In this document: piece by piece, positions 1-8,833 of the stretch
Layout of the letters: the number at the start of each line of letters is the position of its first letter
Position numbering within the stretch: the stretch's first letter is position 1
Assembly (NCBI GenBank): GCA_030448245.1
Contig: JAUJNH010000001.1
Coordinates: forward strand, 62,001 to 126,000
Direction: 5' to 3'
DNA length: 64,000 nucleotides
Source of the DNA: Acidimicrobiales bacterium
GTDB taxonomy: Bacteria > Actinomycetota > Acidimicrobiia > Acidimicrobiales > JAUJNH01
Notes under the pieces: generated by a model
Databases searched by the model: none
What the model saw: the letters and a program-made list of their open reading frames with translations, nothing else
Told to the model about the DNA's origin: nothing
Made by a program: the position numbers and the translations under genes

Positions 1-953
1 CAGTCGACCTTCACCGTGCCAGGGGCACGCCCGAACCGGCCGATCCGACGCTGCACCTTGGTCGGCAGGTGCTCGGTTCCGATCAGCCCGTGGTACAGCT
101 GCTCGGCCCCGGTGTCGGCCACCACCACCCGGGCCTCGACCTCCTCACCGCCGGTCAGCCGCACCCCCCGGGCCCGGCGCCCCGAGGTGAGCACCGACTC
201 GACGGTCGCCGAGCACCGAACCTGGCCGCCGACCGACTGGAGGCGGGACACGAGGGCGTCGGTCAGCGCGCCGGCGCCGCCCACCGGCGTGGGCCAGCCC
301 TTCTCCTGGCCGACCAGCAGCAGCAGGAGGCCGGGGAAGCCCGACAGCGTCTGATCGGGGGCCAGGTCGCTGTGGGCCGTGCAGCCCACGAGCAGCCGAG
401 CCGAGGCCAGGCCGGAGAACAGCTCGTGGCCCATGATCCGGGCGGGAAGGAGGAGGAACCGGGCCAGCTCGAGGAGCTCGACGTTCGCCCGGGCGGCCAG
501 GCGGATCGGGCCCCGGACCGGTGGCCACGGGCCCAGGAACGACTCGATGATCGGCGGGCCGTAGCGCTCCCACCAGCGCAGCAGGGCCTGCCAGCGCTCG
601 CCGTCGCCGGGTGACCACCGGTCGAGCAGGGCGGCGGTCTCGTCGGTGGTCGCCGCCAGCCCGGGGCAGGTGCCGTCGGACGAGGGGTGGGCGAGGGCCA
701 GGGGGCTGCGGGCCCAGCGCAGCCCGTGGCGCTCGAGCTGCAGCGAGCCGAAGGCGGGGCTCACGGTGGCCAGCACGTGGAAGGCGCTGAAGCGGTCGTG
801 CTGGTACCCGGGCTCGACCAGCTCGGCGCTGCGAGCCGCCCCTCCTGGTTCGGGCTGGGCCTCGAGGACGACGACGTCCAGTCCCCGATCGGCCAACAGG
901 TTGGCGGCGACGAGGCCGTTGGGCCCGGCGCCCACGACGACCGCATCGGGCAT
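1..953 (-). CDS. FAD-dependent phytoene-desaturase-like oxidoreductase (3' end cut by window)
   Basis: The reading frame opens with ATG at 953 and runs off the left edge, giving about 317 residues of an expected 450-550. The N-terminus carries a dinucleotide-binding fold with VVVGAGPNGLVAANLLADRG, followed by the acidic residue of the Rossmann strand and a second glycine/arginine motif (EPGGAARS), typical of the phytoene dehydrogenase / NAD(P)-FAD oxidoreductase superfamily. Near the cut end the protein reads GTVKVD, a motif common in this family. The substrate cannot be told from sequence; carotenoid-type desaturation or isomerisation is one possibility. It is divergent from malQ, whose start lies 93 bases away, so the two promoters share that gap. 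Confidence 0.85.
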   Translation of the reverse strand, partial: MPDAVVVGAGPNGLVAANLLADRGLDVVVLEAQPEPGGAARSAELVEPGYQHDRFSAFHVLATVSPAFGSLQLERHGLRWARSPLALAHPSSDGTCPGLAATTDETAALLDRWSPGDGERWQALLRWWERYGPPIIESFLGPWPPVRGPIRLAARANVELLELARFLLLPARIMGHELFSGLASARLLVGCTAHSDLAPDQTLSGFPGLLLLLVGQEKGWPTPVGGAGALTDALVSRLQSVGGQVRCSATVESVLTSGRRARGVRLTGGEEVEARVVVADTGAEQLYHGLIGTEHLPTKVQRRIGRFGRAPGTVKVD

Positions 954-1045
954 GCCCGGATGCTAGGGCGGCCCGGGGCACCACCATCCGGCCGCCCGAC
1001 CTGCGTGGGTGTGGGGCACGGCCGCCGGCCGGGCAGACTCGGGGG

Positions 1046-2974
1046 GTGGACGAGCTCCCTGGTCACGACCCGCGCCAGTGGGGCATCGACCCCGGCTACG
1101 AGGACGTCCACCGGCGATGGCACCAGGCGCCGGCCAGCACCGTCAGGACCGTGCTCGAGGCGATGGGGGCCGAGCCGGTCGAGGCTCCGGATGGGTCGTT
1201 CCGGGCTGGAAGGCCGCCGCCGCCGACCGGCAGGGACGTGTGGGTCGTCAGGGCGGGGGAGCGGGTGGACGCGTACGGGTCGTACACCCTGCTCACCGAG
1301 GACGGGGGCGACCAGGGCGGCGACGGCCTCCTCCCGCCGGACCTGCCCCTCGGCTACCACACGCTGCAGCTCCACCAGGAGAGCCGCGCCGTCCGGCTGA
1401 TCGTGAGCCCGGGCCGATGCTTCCCTGCGCCCGCCGGCTCGTGGGGCTGGGCCGTGCAGATCTACGCCCTCCGCTCGGCGGCCAGCTGGGGGATGGGCGA
1501 CTTCGGCGACCTGGCCAGGCTGGCGGGCTGGTCGGCGGCGCTCGGCGCCGAGGTGCTGGTCGTCAACCCCCTGCACGCCCCGCTGCCGGTGGGGCCTCAG
1601 CAGCCATCGCCCTACTACCCGGCCAGCCGGGTGTTCCGCAGCCCGCTCTACCTGCGTCCGGAGCTGGTGGACGGTGCCGACGGGCTGGAGGGCCTCGACG
1701 CGGCCGCCGCCGCCGGCCGGGCTCTCTCCAGCGGTGCCCACGTCGATCGCGACGCCGTCTGGCAGGCGAAGCTGCCGGTGCTCGAGCAGGCCTTCCAGCG
1801 CTGGTCGACGGCGGGCCAGCAGAGCGGGCTCGACGCCTACCGCAACGCGGTCGGTCCCGGGCTCGACCAGTGGGCGGCCTTCTGCGCCGCCTGCGAGGTG
1901 GCGGGGACCGACTGGGGGTCGTGGCCGTCGGCGTTCGGCACGCCGGATGCGGCGGTCGCCGCGGTGGCGGCCGACCGGGACCTCGCGCCGCGGGCCGCCT
2001 TCCACGCCTGGCTCCAGTGGCAGGTGGACCGCCAGCTGGCCATGGCGGGTGCGCAGGGCGTCGGGCTGGTGCAGGACCTCGCCATCGGCTGCGACCCCTC
2101 GGGGGCCGATGCCTGGCTCTGGCAGGACGCCTTCGCCGACGGGCTGCGGGTCGGTGCCCCGCCCGACCTGTTCGCGGCCGACGGCCAGGACTGGGGCCTG
2201 CCCCCCTTCGACCCGTGGCGGCTGCGGGCCCGCGCCTTTGGCCCGTTCGTCGACATCGTCCGCGCCGGTCTGCGCCATGCCGGCGGCCTGCGGGTGGACC
2301 ACGTGATGGGGCTGTTCCGCCTCTTCTGGATCCCCGTGGGCCAGAAGGCCGCCGAAGGCTGCTACGTGCGCTACCCGTGGGAGGAGCTGCTCGACGTCCT
2401 GGCCCTCGAGTCGGCGCGGGCGGGCGCGTTCTGCGTCGGCGAGGACCTGGGCACGGTCGAGCCGTGGGTCCGCGAGCAGCTGGCCGACCGGCGGGTGCTG
2501 TCGACCCGGCTGGTCTGGTTCGAGGAGGAGCCGCCGGGGCCGTCGTGGCCCGTCGCCTCGATGGCCGCCGTCACCACCCACGACCTGCCGACGGTGGTGG
2601 GGGCGTGGACCGGGGCGGACATCGCCGACCAGCGGGCGGCGGGGCTGGACGTGGCTGAGGGGCCGGTCGAGGAGCTGGCCGACAAGCTCTCCTCGTGGTC
2701 CGGGTTGCCGCGCGGCGCCGCGCCCCACGAGGCGGTGCGGGCCGCCCACCGGCTCCTGGCCGACGCACCCTCGGCGGTGGTGACCGCCACCCTCGACGAC
2801 GCCTTGGCGGTCGACCGCCGCCCCAACCTCCCGGGCACCTTGGACGACCAGCGCCCCAACTGGCGCATCCCCCTCCCCAAGCCCCTCGAGGAGATCGAGC
2901 ACGACCCGCTCGTCCTCGACGTCGTCCGCCTCCTCGAGGCCGGGACGAGCCCGGGGGGCCACCCGCCGCCCTGA
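1046..2974 (+). CDS. malQ: 4-alpha-glucanotransferase (amylomaltase), GH77
   Basis: A 642-residue protein starting at GTG 1046. It transfers alpha-1,4-glucan segments between maltodextrins in the cytoplasm as part of glycogen and maltose metabolism. GH77 hallmarks appear in order: SPYYPASRVFRSPLYL for substrate binding, GLVQDLAIG, the nucleophile Asp region GGLRVDHVMGLFR, the acid/base Glu in FCVGEDLG, and the transition-state Asp in TTHDLPT. The first 130 residues form an extra N-terminal beta domain, as in the longer bacterial MalQ class. No other glycogen genes are visible in the window, so its partners must lie elsewhere. Confidence 0.93.
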   Translation: MDELPGHDPRQWGIDPGYEDVHRRWHQAPASTVRTVLEAMGAEPVEAPDGSFRAGRPPPPTGRDVWVVRAGERVDAYGSYTLLTEDGGDQGGDGLLPPDLPLGYHTLQLHQESRAVRLIVSPGRCFPAPAGSWGWAVQIYALRSAASWGMGDFGDLARLAGWSAALGAEVLVVNPLHAPLPVGPQQPSPYYPASRVFRSPLYLRPELVDGADGLEGLDAAAAAGRALSSGAHVDRDAVWQAKLPVLEQAFQRWSTAGQQSGLDAYRNAVGPGLDQWAAFCAACEVAGTDWGSWPSAFGTPDAAVAAVAADRDLAPRAAFHAWLQWQVDRQLAMAGAQGVGLVQDLAIGCDPSGADAWLWQDAFADGLRVGAPPDLFAADGQDWGLPPFDPWRLRARAFGPFVDIVRAGLRHAGGLRVDHVMGLFRLFWIPVGQKAAEGCYVRYPWEELLDVLALESARAGAFCVGEDLGTVEPWVREQLADRRVLSTRLVWFEEEPPGPSWPVASMAAVTTHDLPTVVGAWTGADIADQRAAGLDVAEGPVEELADKLSSWSGLPRGAAPHEAVRAAHRLLADAPSAVVTATLDDALAVDRRPNLPGTLDDQRPNWRIPLPKPLEEIEHDPLVLDVVRLLEAGTSPGGHPPP

Positions 2975-3042
2975 GCCGCCCGCGCCGGCGTTGCCTCGTG
3001 TCCCGGGGTCTTGGTTCGACGCCGCCGCTACGGTCGCCGTCC

Positions 3043-4119
3043 GTGAAGCTCCCCGTGGCCCCCCCGGTGGCGCCGATGCTGTGCAAGCCGGCGTCCAGCC
3101 TCCCGCCGGAGGGCGCCGTGCTGTACGAGCCGAAGTGGGACGGCTTCCGCTGCATCGTCTTCCGGAACGGTGACGAGGTCGTGCTGGGCAGCCGCAACGA
3201 GAAGCCGCTGACCCGCTACTTCCCCGACGTCGTCGAGGCGGTGAAGGCTGCGCTGCCCGACCGGTGCGTGGTCGATGGTGAGATCGTCGTGGTCGGGGAG
3301 CGGGGCCTCGACTTCGACGCCCTGCAGATGCGCATCCACCCGGCCGACTCGCGAGTGCGGATGCTGGCGGAGACGATGCCGGCCTCCTTCGTGGCCTTCG
3401 ACCTGCTGGCCCTGGGCGACGAGGACCTGCGGGGCCGGCCGTTCGGAGAGCGCCGGTCCCGGCTCGAGGCGGAGCTGGCCGGCGTGGCGCCGCCCGTCCA
3501 CGTGACACCGGCGACCACCTCGCGGCAGACGGCCGAGGACTGGTTCTCCCGCTTCGAGGGCGCCGGGCTCGACGGGGTGGTGGCCAAGGGCGTCGAGCTC
3601 ACCTACCAACCCGACAAGCGGGTGATGGTGAAGGTGAAGCACGCCCGCACCGCCGACTGCGTGGTGGCCGGCTTCCGCTGGCACAAGAGCGGCCCGGTGG
3701 TTGGCTCGTTGCTCCTCGGCCTGTGGCGAGGCGACGACCTGCAGCACATCGGCGTGATCGGCGCCTTCCCGATGACGCAGCGGCAGGCTCTGGTCGACGA
3801 GCTGGCCCCGCTGCGTGAAGGGGTCGACGACCACCCCTGGAAGGAGTGGGCCACCATCGTCGAGGACGCCCGAGCCGAGGGAAGGCGGCTGCCCGGCCAC
3901 CAGAGCCGGTGGAACGCCAAGAAGGACCACTCCTTCGAGCTCCTCCGCCCCGAGCGGGTGGTCGAGATCCGCTACGACCAGCTGCAGGGCGACCGCCTGC
4001 GCCACGCCGGCCAGTTCAACCGGTGGCGGCCTGACCGCGACGCCCGCTCGTGCACCTACGACCAGCTCGAGACGATCGTCCCCGAGGAGCTCAAGCAGGT
4101 CTTCGCCGCCGGCCGGTGA
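3043..4119 (+). CDS. ligC: ATP-dependent DNA ligase, LigC type
   Basis: A 358-residue protein starting at GTG 3043, matching the length of actinobacterial LigC. The adenylated lysine is in motif I, EPKWDGFR (Lys31). Motif III (VDGEIVV), motif IIIa (FVAFDLLAL), motif IV (DGVVAKG) and motif V (MVKVKHARTADCVV) follow, then a C-terminal OB-fold region. It seals nicks using ATP and in mycobacteria LigC acts as a back-up to LigD in excision repair and end joining. A longer upstream open frame exists, but its translation is arginine/proline rich and does not align with ligases. A second, degenerate ligase-like gene lies at 6490-7662; no Ku gene is in the window. Confidence 0.93.
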   Translation: MKLPVAPPVAPMLCKPASSLPPEGAVLYEPKWDGFRCIVFRNGDEVVLGSRNEKPLTRYFPDVVEAVKAALPDRCVVDGEIVVVGERGLDFDALQMRIHPADSRVRMLAETMPASFVAFDLLALGDEDLRGRPFGERRSRLEAELAGVAPPVHVTPATTSRQTAEDWFSRFEGAGLDGVVAKGVELTYQPDKRVMVKVKHARTADCVVAGFRWHKSGPVVGSLLLGLWRGDDLQHIGVIGAFPMTQRQALVDELAPLREGVDDHPWKEWATIVEDARAEGRRLPGHQSRWNAKKDHSFELLRPERVVEIRYDQLQGDRLRHAGQFNRWRPDRDARSCTYDQLETIVPEELKQVFAAGR

Positions 4120-4130
4120 CCACGGCGGCG

Positions 4131-4478
4131 CTACGGCGCGGTGACCGGGAGGCTGAGGAGAAGGGCGCTCAGGGCAACCGAACCGCCAGCGCTGACGGCC
4201 AAGGCGGCGGCGAACGCGGCCAGGCCGGCGGAGGACGGCGCCGGCGCCCCGACGGCGTTGGGCCGTGCCGCGGTGGCCAGACCGGCGAGAGCACCGCCCA
4301 GGATCCACCGCCTCGCGAGCAGCGCCCACAGCGCAGGGATGGCGAGGGCGAGCATCGTCCCCTCGCGGTAGGGCATGGCGAACGCCAGCGCACCGGGAAA
4401 GCAGCACAGCAGCGCGGTGGCCCGGTCGGCGGCCGCCTCGTCGGCGAGCCAGACCAGAGCGACGTCGCGGGCCCCCAC
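4131..4478 (-). pseudogene. Fragment of a polytopic membrane glycosyltransferase (PIG-V/ArnT-like)
   Basis: About 115 codons remain in frame from a possible GTG at 4478 to a stop at 4131. The translation has the look of the middle of a GT-C type mannosyltransferase: FFPGALAFAMPYREG-like segment, then a hydrophobic helix (LALAIPALWALLARRW), and LAGLATAARPNAVG, which matches the ATRPNG signature of PIG-V-like proteins. A complete family member would have about 350-450 residues and more than eight membrane helices; only three remain, and the N-terminus runs straight into the end of the ABC1 kinase gene. I read it as a decayed remnant, though expression of a short membrane protein cannot be ruled out. 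Confidence 0.55.
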
Positions 4479-4495
4479 CGTGTCGGACGGGAGGC

Positions 4496-5986
4496 TCAGC
4501 GGCCGGCCAGCCAAGCGGCTTCGGCTTCGCCCATCGGCGTCGAGGGGGGCGCCGAGGTCATCGGCCACAGCTCCTCGGCGATGGAGCGCCAGCAGCCGGT
4601 GGCGTTCAGGCGGGCCAGGATCGAGTACAGGCCGAGGTTGATGCGCTGGATGATCACGAAGGACCGGGGCAGCGTCGCGTGCTGGGCGATCGGCGAGTCG
4701 GTGTCGAACACACGGCGGACGAGGTCGCTGGCGTAGGCGGACGTGATGGTGCTCGGCTCCCGGTCGCGCACGATGGCGTAGAACGCCTCGAAGTACCGGC
4801 CGGTCTCCTCGGTCGAGACCGGAGCACCCCGCCGAAGCAGGCCCACCTCCTCGACCACAGAGCGGAACCGGCCCGGATCGGGGTGGAGGACGGCGGCGTC
4901 GATCATCTGCTCGAAGACCGCCAGCTCCTCGGGCACGAAGCGCTTCACCAGGCCGAAGTCGAGGAAGGTCACCCGCCCACCAGGCTCGAACAGGTAGTTG
5001 CCGGGGTGGGGATCGCCGTTGAAGGCGTGGAAGCGGTACAGGCTGCGGAACACGAAGCGGTAGATGGCCTCGGCCGCCAGGTCCCGCTCGTCCTGGGGCC
5101 AGGTCAGCAGCTCGTCGAAGCGGGCCCCGGTGGCCAGCTCGGTGGTCAGCACCCGCCGGCTGGAAAAGGCGTCGACCACCCGCGGCACGTGAAGGAACGG
5201 ATGGCCGTCGTAGAACGAGGCGAACATGCGCTGGTTGGCAGCCTCGTGGAGGTAGTCGAGCTCCTCCTCGACCCGTTCCCGGATCTCCTCGACCAGCGGG
5301 ACGGGGTCCAGCCCCCGGAACAGCATCCCCAGGACGTTGCCGAGCAGGTCGGCGTTGGCCAGGTCGCCGGTGATCGCCTCGTCGACCCCCGGGTACTGCA
5401 CCTTCACGGCAACCGCCTTCTCCTCGCCGTCGGCCGGGTCGAGGCACACGGCCCGGTGAACCTGTCCGATCGAGGCGGCGGCCAGGGGCACCGGATCCCA
5501 CTCGAGGAACAGGTCGCCGGGGGGCCCACCCAGCTCCCGCTCGACGCACTCGGCGGCCAGCTCGCCGCTCATCGGTGGCGCCCCCGCCTGGAGCGAGGCC
5601 AGGGCGTCCCGCACGGGCTCGGGCAGGCCCTCGTCGAGGTAGCTGGCCATCTGCCCGACCTTCATGAGGGCGCCCTTCATGCCGCCGAGGCTGGCGACCA
5701 CCTGCTCGGCCGTGCGCATCGACCGGGCCTGGTCGAGCTCGTCGCGCCGCTCCGCCGAGGCGAACACCTTGCGGGCTCGGGTCACCGCGACATCGGCGCC
5801 GATGGTCGAAGCCAAACGAACGGTCTCGACGTTCCGTGCCTTCCGGGAGGCCAGCACCGGCGCCGCGGGCCACCGCACCGACCGGTGGCGCGATCTTCGG
5901 GGAGAGCGGAGCCCGAGCCGCCGCCCGAGCACCAGGGTGACAGCACCGGCCCCGGCGCCCACGGCCGCCACCGCCAGGCGCCTCAC
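4496..5986 (-). CDS. ABC1/AarF/UbiB-family atypical kinase-like protein
   Basis: A 496-residue protein from GTG 5986. The N-terminus has a short hydrophobic alanine/valine stretch that could anchor it. Family motifs are intact: the KxGQ motif (MKVGQMASYLDEGLP), the alanine-rich loop with AAASIGQVHRA, the lysine in AVAVKVQYPG, the catalytic-loop-like FNGDPHPGNYLF, and the metal-binding FLDFGLVKRF. UbiB-family proteins are ATPases linked to quinone and isoprenoid lipid metabolism; the substrate here is unknown. It is divergent from the DoxX-like gene, with about 100 bases between them. Confidence 0.88.
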   Translation of the reverse strand: MRRLAVAAVGAGAGAVTLVLGRRLGLRSPRRSRHRSVRWPAAPVLASRKARNVETVRLASTIGADVAVTRARKVFASAERRDELDQARSMRTAEQVVASLGGMKGALMKVGQMASYLDEGLPEPVRDALASLQAGAPPMSGELAAECVERELGGPPGDLFLEWDPVPLAAASIGQVHRAVCLDPADGEEKAVAVKVQYPGVDEAITGDLANADLLGNVLGMLFRGLDPVPLVEEIRERVEEELDYLHEAANQRMFASFYDGHPFLHVPRVVDAFSSRRVLTTELATGARFDELLTWPQDERDLAAEAIYRFVFRSLYRFHAFNGDPHPGNYLFEPGGRVTFLDFGLVKRFVPEELAVFEQMIDAAVLHPDPGRFRSVVEEVGLLRRGAPVSTEETGRYFEAFYAIVRDREPSTITSAYASDLVRRVFDTDSPIAQHATLPRSFVIIQRINLGLYSILARLNATGCWRSIAEELWPMTSAPPSTPMGEAEAAWLAGR

Positions 5987-6088
5987 GCGGTGCAGGAGCG
6001 GGGCGCGCTCGTCGGTTCAACCACCATCCGGTTGTTCTAGTGGACCGGGAACCCTGGTACGTCCACGGTTGCCCGTACGCTGGGCTTC

Positions 6089-6529
6089 GTGGCCCTCCTG
6101 GCCGAGCGGACGAGCCTCGTGGTCCTCAGCGGGATGCTCGCCGGCGTCGGCACCCTGCACCTCGTCCACCCAGAGGCGTTCGACGAGCTCGTCCCCCGAC
6201 GCCTCGGTGACCCCCGCATCTGGACCTACGCCAGCGGGGTGGCCGAGCTCGTCGCCGCTGGGCTCCTGGCATCTCCCCGGACCCGGCGGTTCGGGGGCTG
6301 GTGGACGGTAGCCGTCCTCGTCGCGGTGTTCCCCGGCAACGTGAAGGCGGCCCTGGACGGGGGCATGCCGACCGTCCCGCCGCCGCTGGACTCGGCGGCT
6401 GCCGCCTGGGCTCGCCTCCCCCTCCAGCTCCCCCTCGTCCTGTGGGCCCTCCGCCACGCCCGTGGCCGCACCCTCCGGACCCGACGCCGTCAGGCCTGGA
6501 CGGTGATCCAGCCGGCGGCTGGGCCGTAG
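6089..6529 (+). CDS. DoxX-like small integral membrane protein
   Basis: A 146-residue protein from GTG 6089 with four hydrophobic segments: about residues 8-25, 44-62, 72-88 and 110-125. The sequence GTLHLVHPEAFDELVP followed by a membrane segment, and the FPGNVKAALDGG loop, match DoxX-like membrane proteins often annotated as DoxX family. Its biochemical role is not known. An internal ATG at 6134 is a possible alternative start but would remove the first helix. It converges on the phosphoesterase gene and the two coding ends overlap by 40 bases. Confidence 0.7.
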   Translation: MALLAERTSLVVLSGMLAGVGTLHLVHPEAFDELVPRRLGDPRIWTYASGVAELVAAGLLASPRTRRFGGWWTVAVLVAVFPGNVKAALDGGMPTVPPPLDSAAAAWARLPLQLPLVLWALRHARGRTLRTRRRQAWTVIQPAAGP

Positions 6530-7662
6530 CGCGAACCGAGGGGCTTGACGACCACGCCGGGAAGGCCCTGCTGGGCGGCGGCGGCCAGCAGGGTGGGCGC
6601 CGCCGCCAGGTCGGCCTGGAGGGTCGGGGCCGCCACGGGCCCTGGGGGCAGCACCTCTTCGAGGCGGCGGCGGCGCTCGTGCAGCGGGAGGTCGAGCAGC
6701 GACGCGCCGTCGTGCCAGACCAGGTCCAGCACCACGAGCTGGAGCGGGCTCGACGCGGCCAGCCTCCGGGCCGCTGCGCCCTTGGCGCCGAGGCGGCGTT
6801 CCACCGCCGGCGGGTCGGGCCGGCCGTCGGGCCCGGCCGCGACCAGCACGCCGTCGAGGAGGACCTCGGTCGACCCGAAGCCCTCGGCGAGGTGGCGCAG
6901 CTCCGCCAGGTCGGGTGTGGGACCGGCCGGCCGACCGCCCTCGACGGCCACCAGCACCCGGCACCCCGGCCACCAGGGCTCGACCAGCCAGTCGCCCCGG
7001 ACGGGCAGGGAGCCGATCGAGGGCTCGACCACGACCAGGTCGTCGGGCCGGTCCGTCCACGGTCCCTCCGGCGGGTCCATGCGGTGCACCATCCAGTCGC
7101 GGCCGCCCCGCCCGCCGGTGGCGAAGAAGGCGTAGCGCCCCCGCACCCGCTGGCCGTGCAGGACGACCTTCACCTTGCGCTCACCCCACTCCTCGACCTC
7201 ATAGGTCCCCCGGTCCCAGAGGTGCATCGAGCCGCCGCCGTACTCACCCCCGGGGATGTGGCCCTCGAAGTCGAGGTACTCGATCGGGTGGTCCTCGGTG
7301 CGCACCGCCAGGTGGTTGCGGGACGGGTGGCGGGGCAGGCCCTTGGGCACCGCCCAGCTGGGCAGGGTGCCCTCGTGCTCGAGGCGCACGTCCCAGTGCA
7401 GGGCGGTGGCATGGTGCTCCTGCACGACGAAGCGCCCCGCCGACGGGGGCCGTTCAGCCTGCTCCCTTCCGGCCGGCTCCGGGGTCCGGTCGAAGCGCCG
7501 CTTGGCGTTGTAGTCGGAGAGGGGGTCGGCGGCCATCACCCCTCTCCTACCCGTGCGCGCCCTGTGGGCCGGCGCGTACTCGCCCAGGACAGCCGCCGCC
7601 TCCTGGTCGCTCAGGCCCTCCCAGGCGCTGGGCACGTCGGAGATCAGCAGTGGGTCCTTCAT
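6490..7662 (-). CDS. LigD-type 3'-phosphoesterase domain fused to a degenerate ATP-ligase domain
   Basis: A 390-residue protein; ATG at 7662 is preceded by a strong AGGAGGAGATC ribosome site. Residues 50-200 form a LigD-type 3'-phosphoesterase: QEHHATALHWDVRLE holds the His/His/Asp/Arg metal-binding set (His83, His89, Asp91, Arg93), and HPSRNHLAVRTEDHP adds another His. This domain trims 3'-phosphates and ribonucleotides from broken ends. Residues 220-390 look like a nucleotidyltransferase core, but motif I reads EPWWPGCR instead of EPKxDGxR, so the adenylated Lys is absent; motif III reads LLDGVLVA with the Glu lost; motif IV survives as GVVVKPLGSRYG. It probably cannot ligate and may only bind nucleotide or DNA. 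Confidence 0.85.
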   Translation of the reverse strand: MKDPLLISDVPSAWEGLSDQEAAAVLGEYAPAHRARTGRRGVMAADPLSDYNAKRRFDRTPEPAGREQAERPPSAGRFVVQEHHATALHWDVRLEHEGTLPSWAVPKGLPRHPSRNHLAVRTEDHPIEYLDFEGHIPGGEYGGGSMHLWDRGTYEVEEWGERKVKVVLHGQRVRGRYAFFATGGRGGRDWMVHRMDPPEGPWTDRPDDLVVVEPSIGSLPVRGDWLVEPWWPGCRVLVAVEGGRPAGPTPDLAELRHLAEGFGSTEVLLDGVLVAAGPDGRPDPPAVERRLGAKGAAARRLAASSPLQLVVLDLVWHDGASLLDLPLHERRRRLEEVLPPGPVAAPTLQADLAAAPTLLAAAAQQGLPGVVVKPLGSRYGPAAGWITVQA

Positions 7663-7836
7663 GATCTCCTCCTTGGTCGCTGCTTGCCCCGTACGACGAG
7701 CGAGCAGGGGCCAAGGGGCACCCCTGCTGCGGTCAGCGCAGCTCGGCCAGGCCCCGGTGCCTCACTGGCCGCGAGTCGCGGGGTCGACGCCGGCTCTGCG
7801 GGGAGATCCCGAAATGACCGGGCCAGCGGCCGGTAA

Positions 7837-7863
7837 CACATACTTCGGAGCGAACCGCGTCAA
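7837..7863 (-). promoter_or_regulatory. Possible promoter for the phosphoesterase gene
   Basis: On the minus strand a TTGACG box (7858-7863) is followed 15 bases later by TATGTG (7837-7842). The spacer is short for a sigma-70 promoter, so this is only a candidate; it sits 175 bases upstream of the gene in a 228-base gap that otherwise holds nothing recognisable. Confidence 0.3.
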
Positions 7864-7890
7864 CCACGAGATCCAGCTTTTCCCCAGCCC

Positions 7891-8784
7891 TTAGCCGAGC
7901 GCATTGAACAGCGCCGCCAGCTCGTCGCTCGGCCCGGTCGGGATGGTGGCGCCATCCGGGTCCCGGATCTCGTCGAAGTGGTCGCGCACGTCCTCGGGCG
8001 CCAGCCGGCCCGGGCTGGCCCATCCCTGCGTCATCCCGATGAAGAAGCGGGCCACCCGGCCCCCGCCCGCCGTGAAGATCTCACCGCTCACCGGGCAGTC
8101 CTCGTGCACCAGCCACGCCACCACGGGTGAGACCAGCGCGGGGTCGAGCCTCTCGGCGAAGGGCCCGAGGAGCTCTTGTGTCATGCGGGTCCGGGCCACC
8201 GGCGCCAGCGCGTTCACCTTGATGTTCCGCTTGCCGCCCTCGGCGGCCAGGACCCGGGTGAGGCCGACCAGGCCCATCTTGGCGGCGCCGTAGTTGGCCT
8301 GGCCGAAGTTCCCGAGGATCCCGGAGCTGGACGACGTGTTGACGATCCGGCCGTAGGACTGCTCGCGCATGCGCACCCACGCCGGCTGGGTCACGTGGAA
8401 GGCCCCCCGAAGGTGGACATCGATCACCGAGTCCACCATCGCCGGCTCCAGATTGTGGAAGCTCTTGTCGCGCAGGATCCCGGCGTTGTTGACGACGATG
8501 TCGACCTTGCCGTAGGCGTCGAGCGCGGTCTGGACGATGGCCCTTCCGCCTTTGGCCGTGGCCACCGAGTCGACGTTCGGCACCGCTTCACCGCCCAGCC
8601 CGCGGATCTCCTCGGCCCGCTGCTCGGCCAGCGACGACGCGCCGCTCCCGTCGACGCTGCCGCCGAGGTCGTTGACCACCAGGAGGGCGCCGCGGCTGGC
8701 CAGGAGCTTGGCGTGCTCCCACCCCAGCCCGCCGCCGGCACCGGTGATGATCGCGACGCGGCCGTCGTACCCGAGGTCTGCCAT
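7891..8784 (-). CDS. SDR-family dehydrogenase (3-hydroxyacyl-CoA dehydrogenase-like)
   Basis: A 297-residue protein from ATG 8784. The classical short-chain dehydrogenase set is complete: cofactor loop TGAGGGLG, DLGGSVDG, structural NNAG, catalytic Ser in SSSSGILG and Tyr/Lys in YGAAK. The DLGGS motif and the length match the dehydrogenase part of peroxisomal-type multifunctional enzyme 2 and related bacterial SDRs acting on beta-hydroxyacyl-CoA or steroid-like substrates. The longer open frame upstream of 8784 is not family-like. It stands alone on the minus strand, 49 bases downstream of the geranylgeranyl-reductase-like gene, and might be cotranscribed with it. Confidence 0.87.
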   Translation of the reverse strand: MADLGYDGRVAIITGAGGGLGWEHAKLLASRGALLVVNDLGGSVDGSGASSLAEQRAEEIRGLGGEAVPNVDSVATAKGGRAIVQTALDAYGKVDIVVNNAGILRDKSFHNLEPAMVDSVIDVHLRGAFHVTQPAWVRMREQSYGRIVNTSSSSGILGNFGQANYGAAKMGLVGLTRVLAAEGGKRNIKVNALAPVARTRMTQELLGPFAERLDPALVSPVVAWLVHEDCPVSGEIFTAGGGRVARFFIGMTQGWASPGRLAPEDVRDHFDEIRDPDGATIPTGPSDELAALFNALG

Positions 8785-8833
8785 GGCCCCGGCAACGTAC
8801 CGCCCCCTGATCGGACCGGTCCGCCCCCGGTGG

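Noticed and set aside
761-3508. Very long minus-strand open frame opposite malQ and ligC
   Set aside because: Its translation is Arg/Pro/Gly-rich with no domain, while the plus strand carries two complete enzymes; it is a third-position GC shadow.
7841-7848. TACTTCGG also found upstream of the response regulator at about 25574
   Set aside because: Eight shared bases on opposite strands in unrelated settings are expected by chance.
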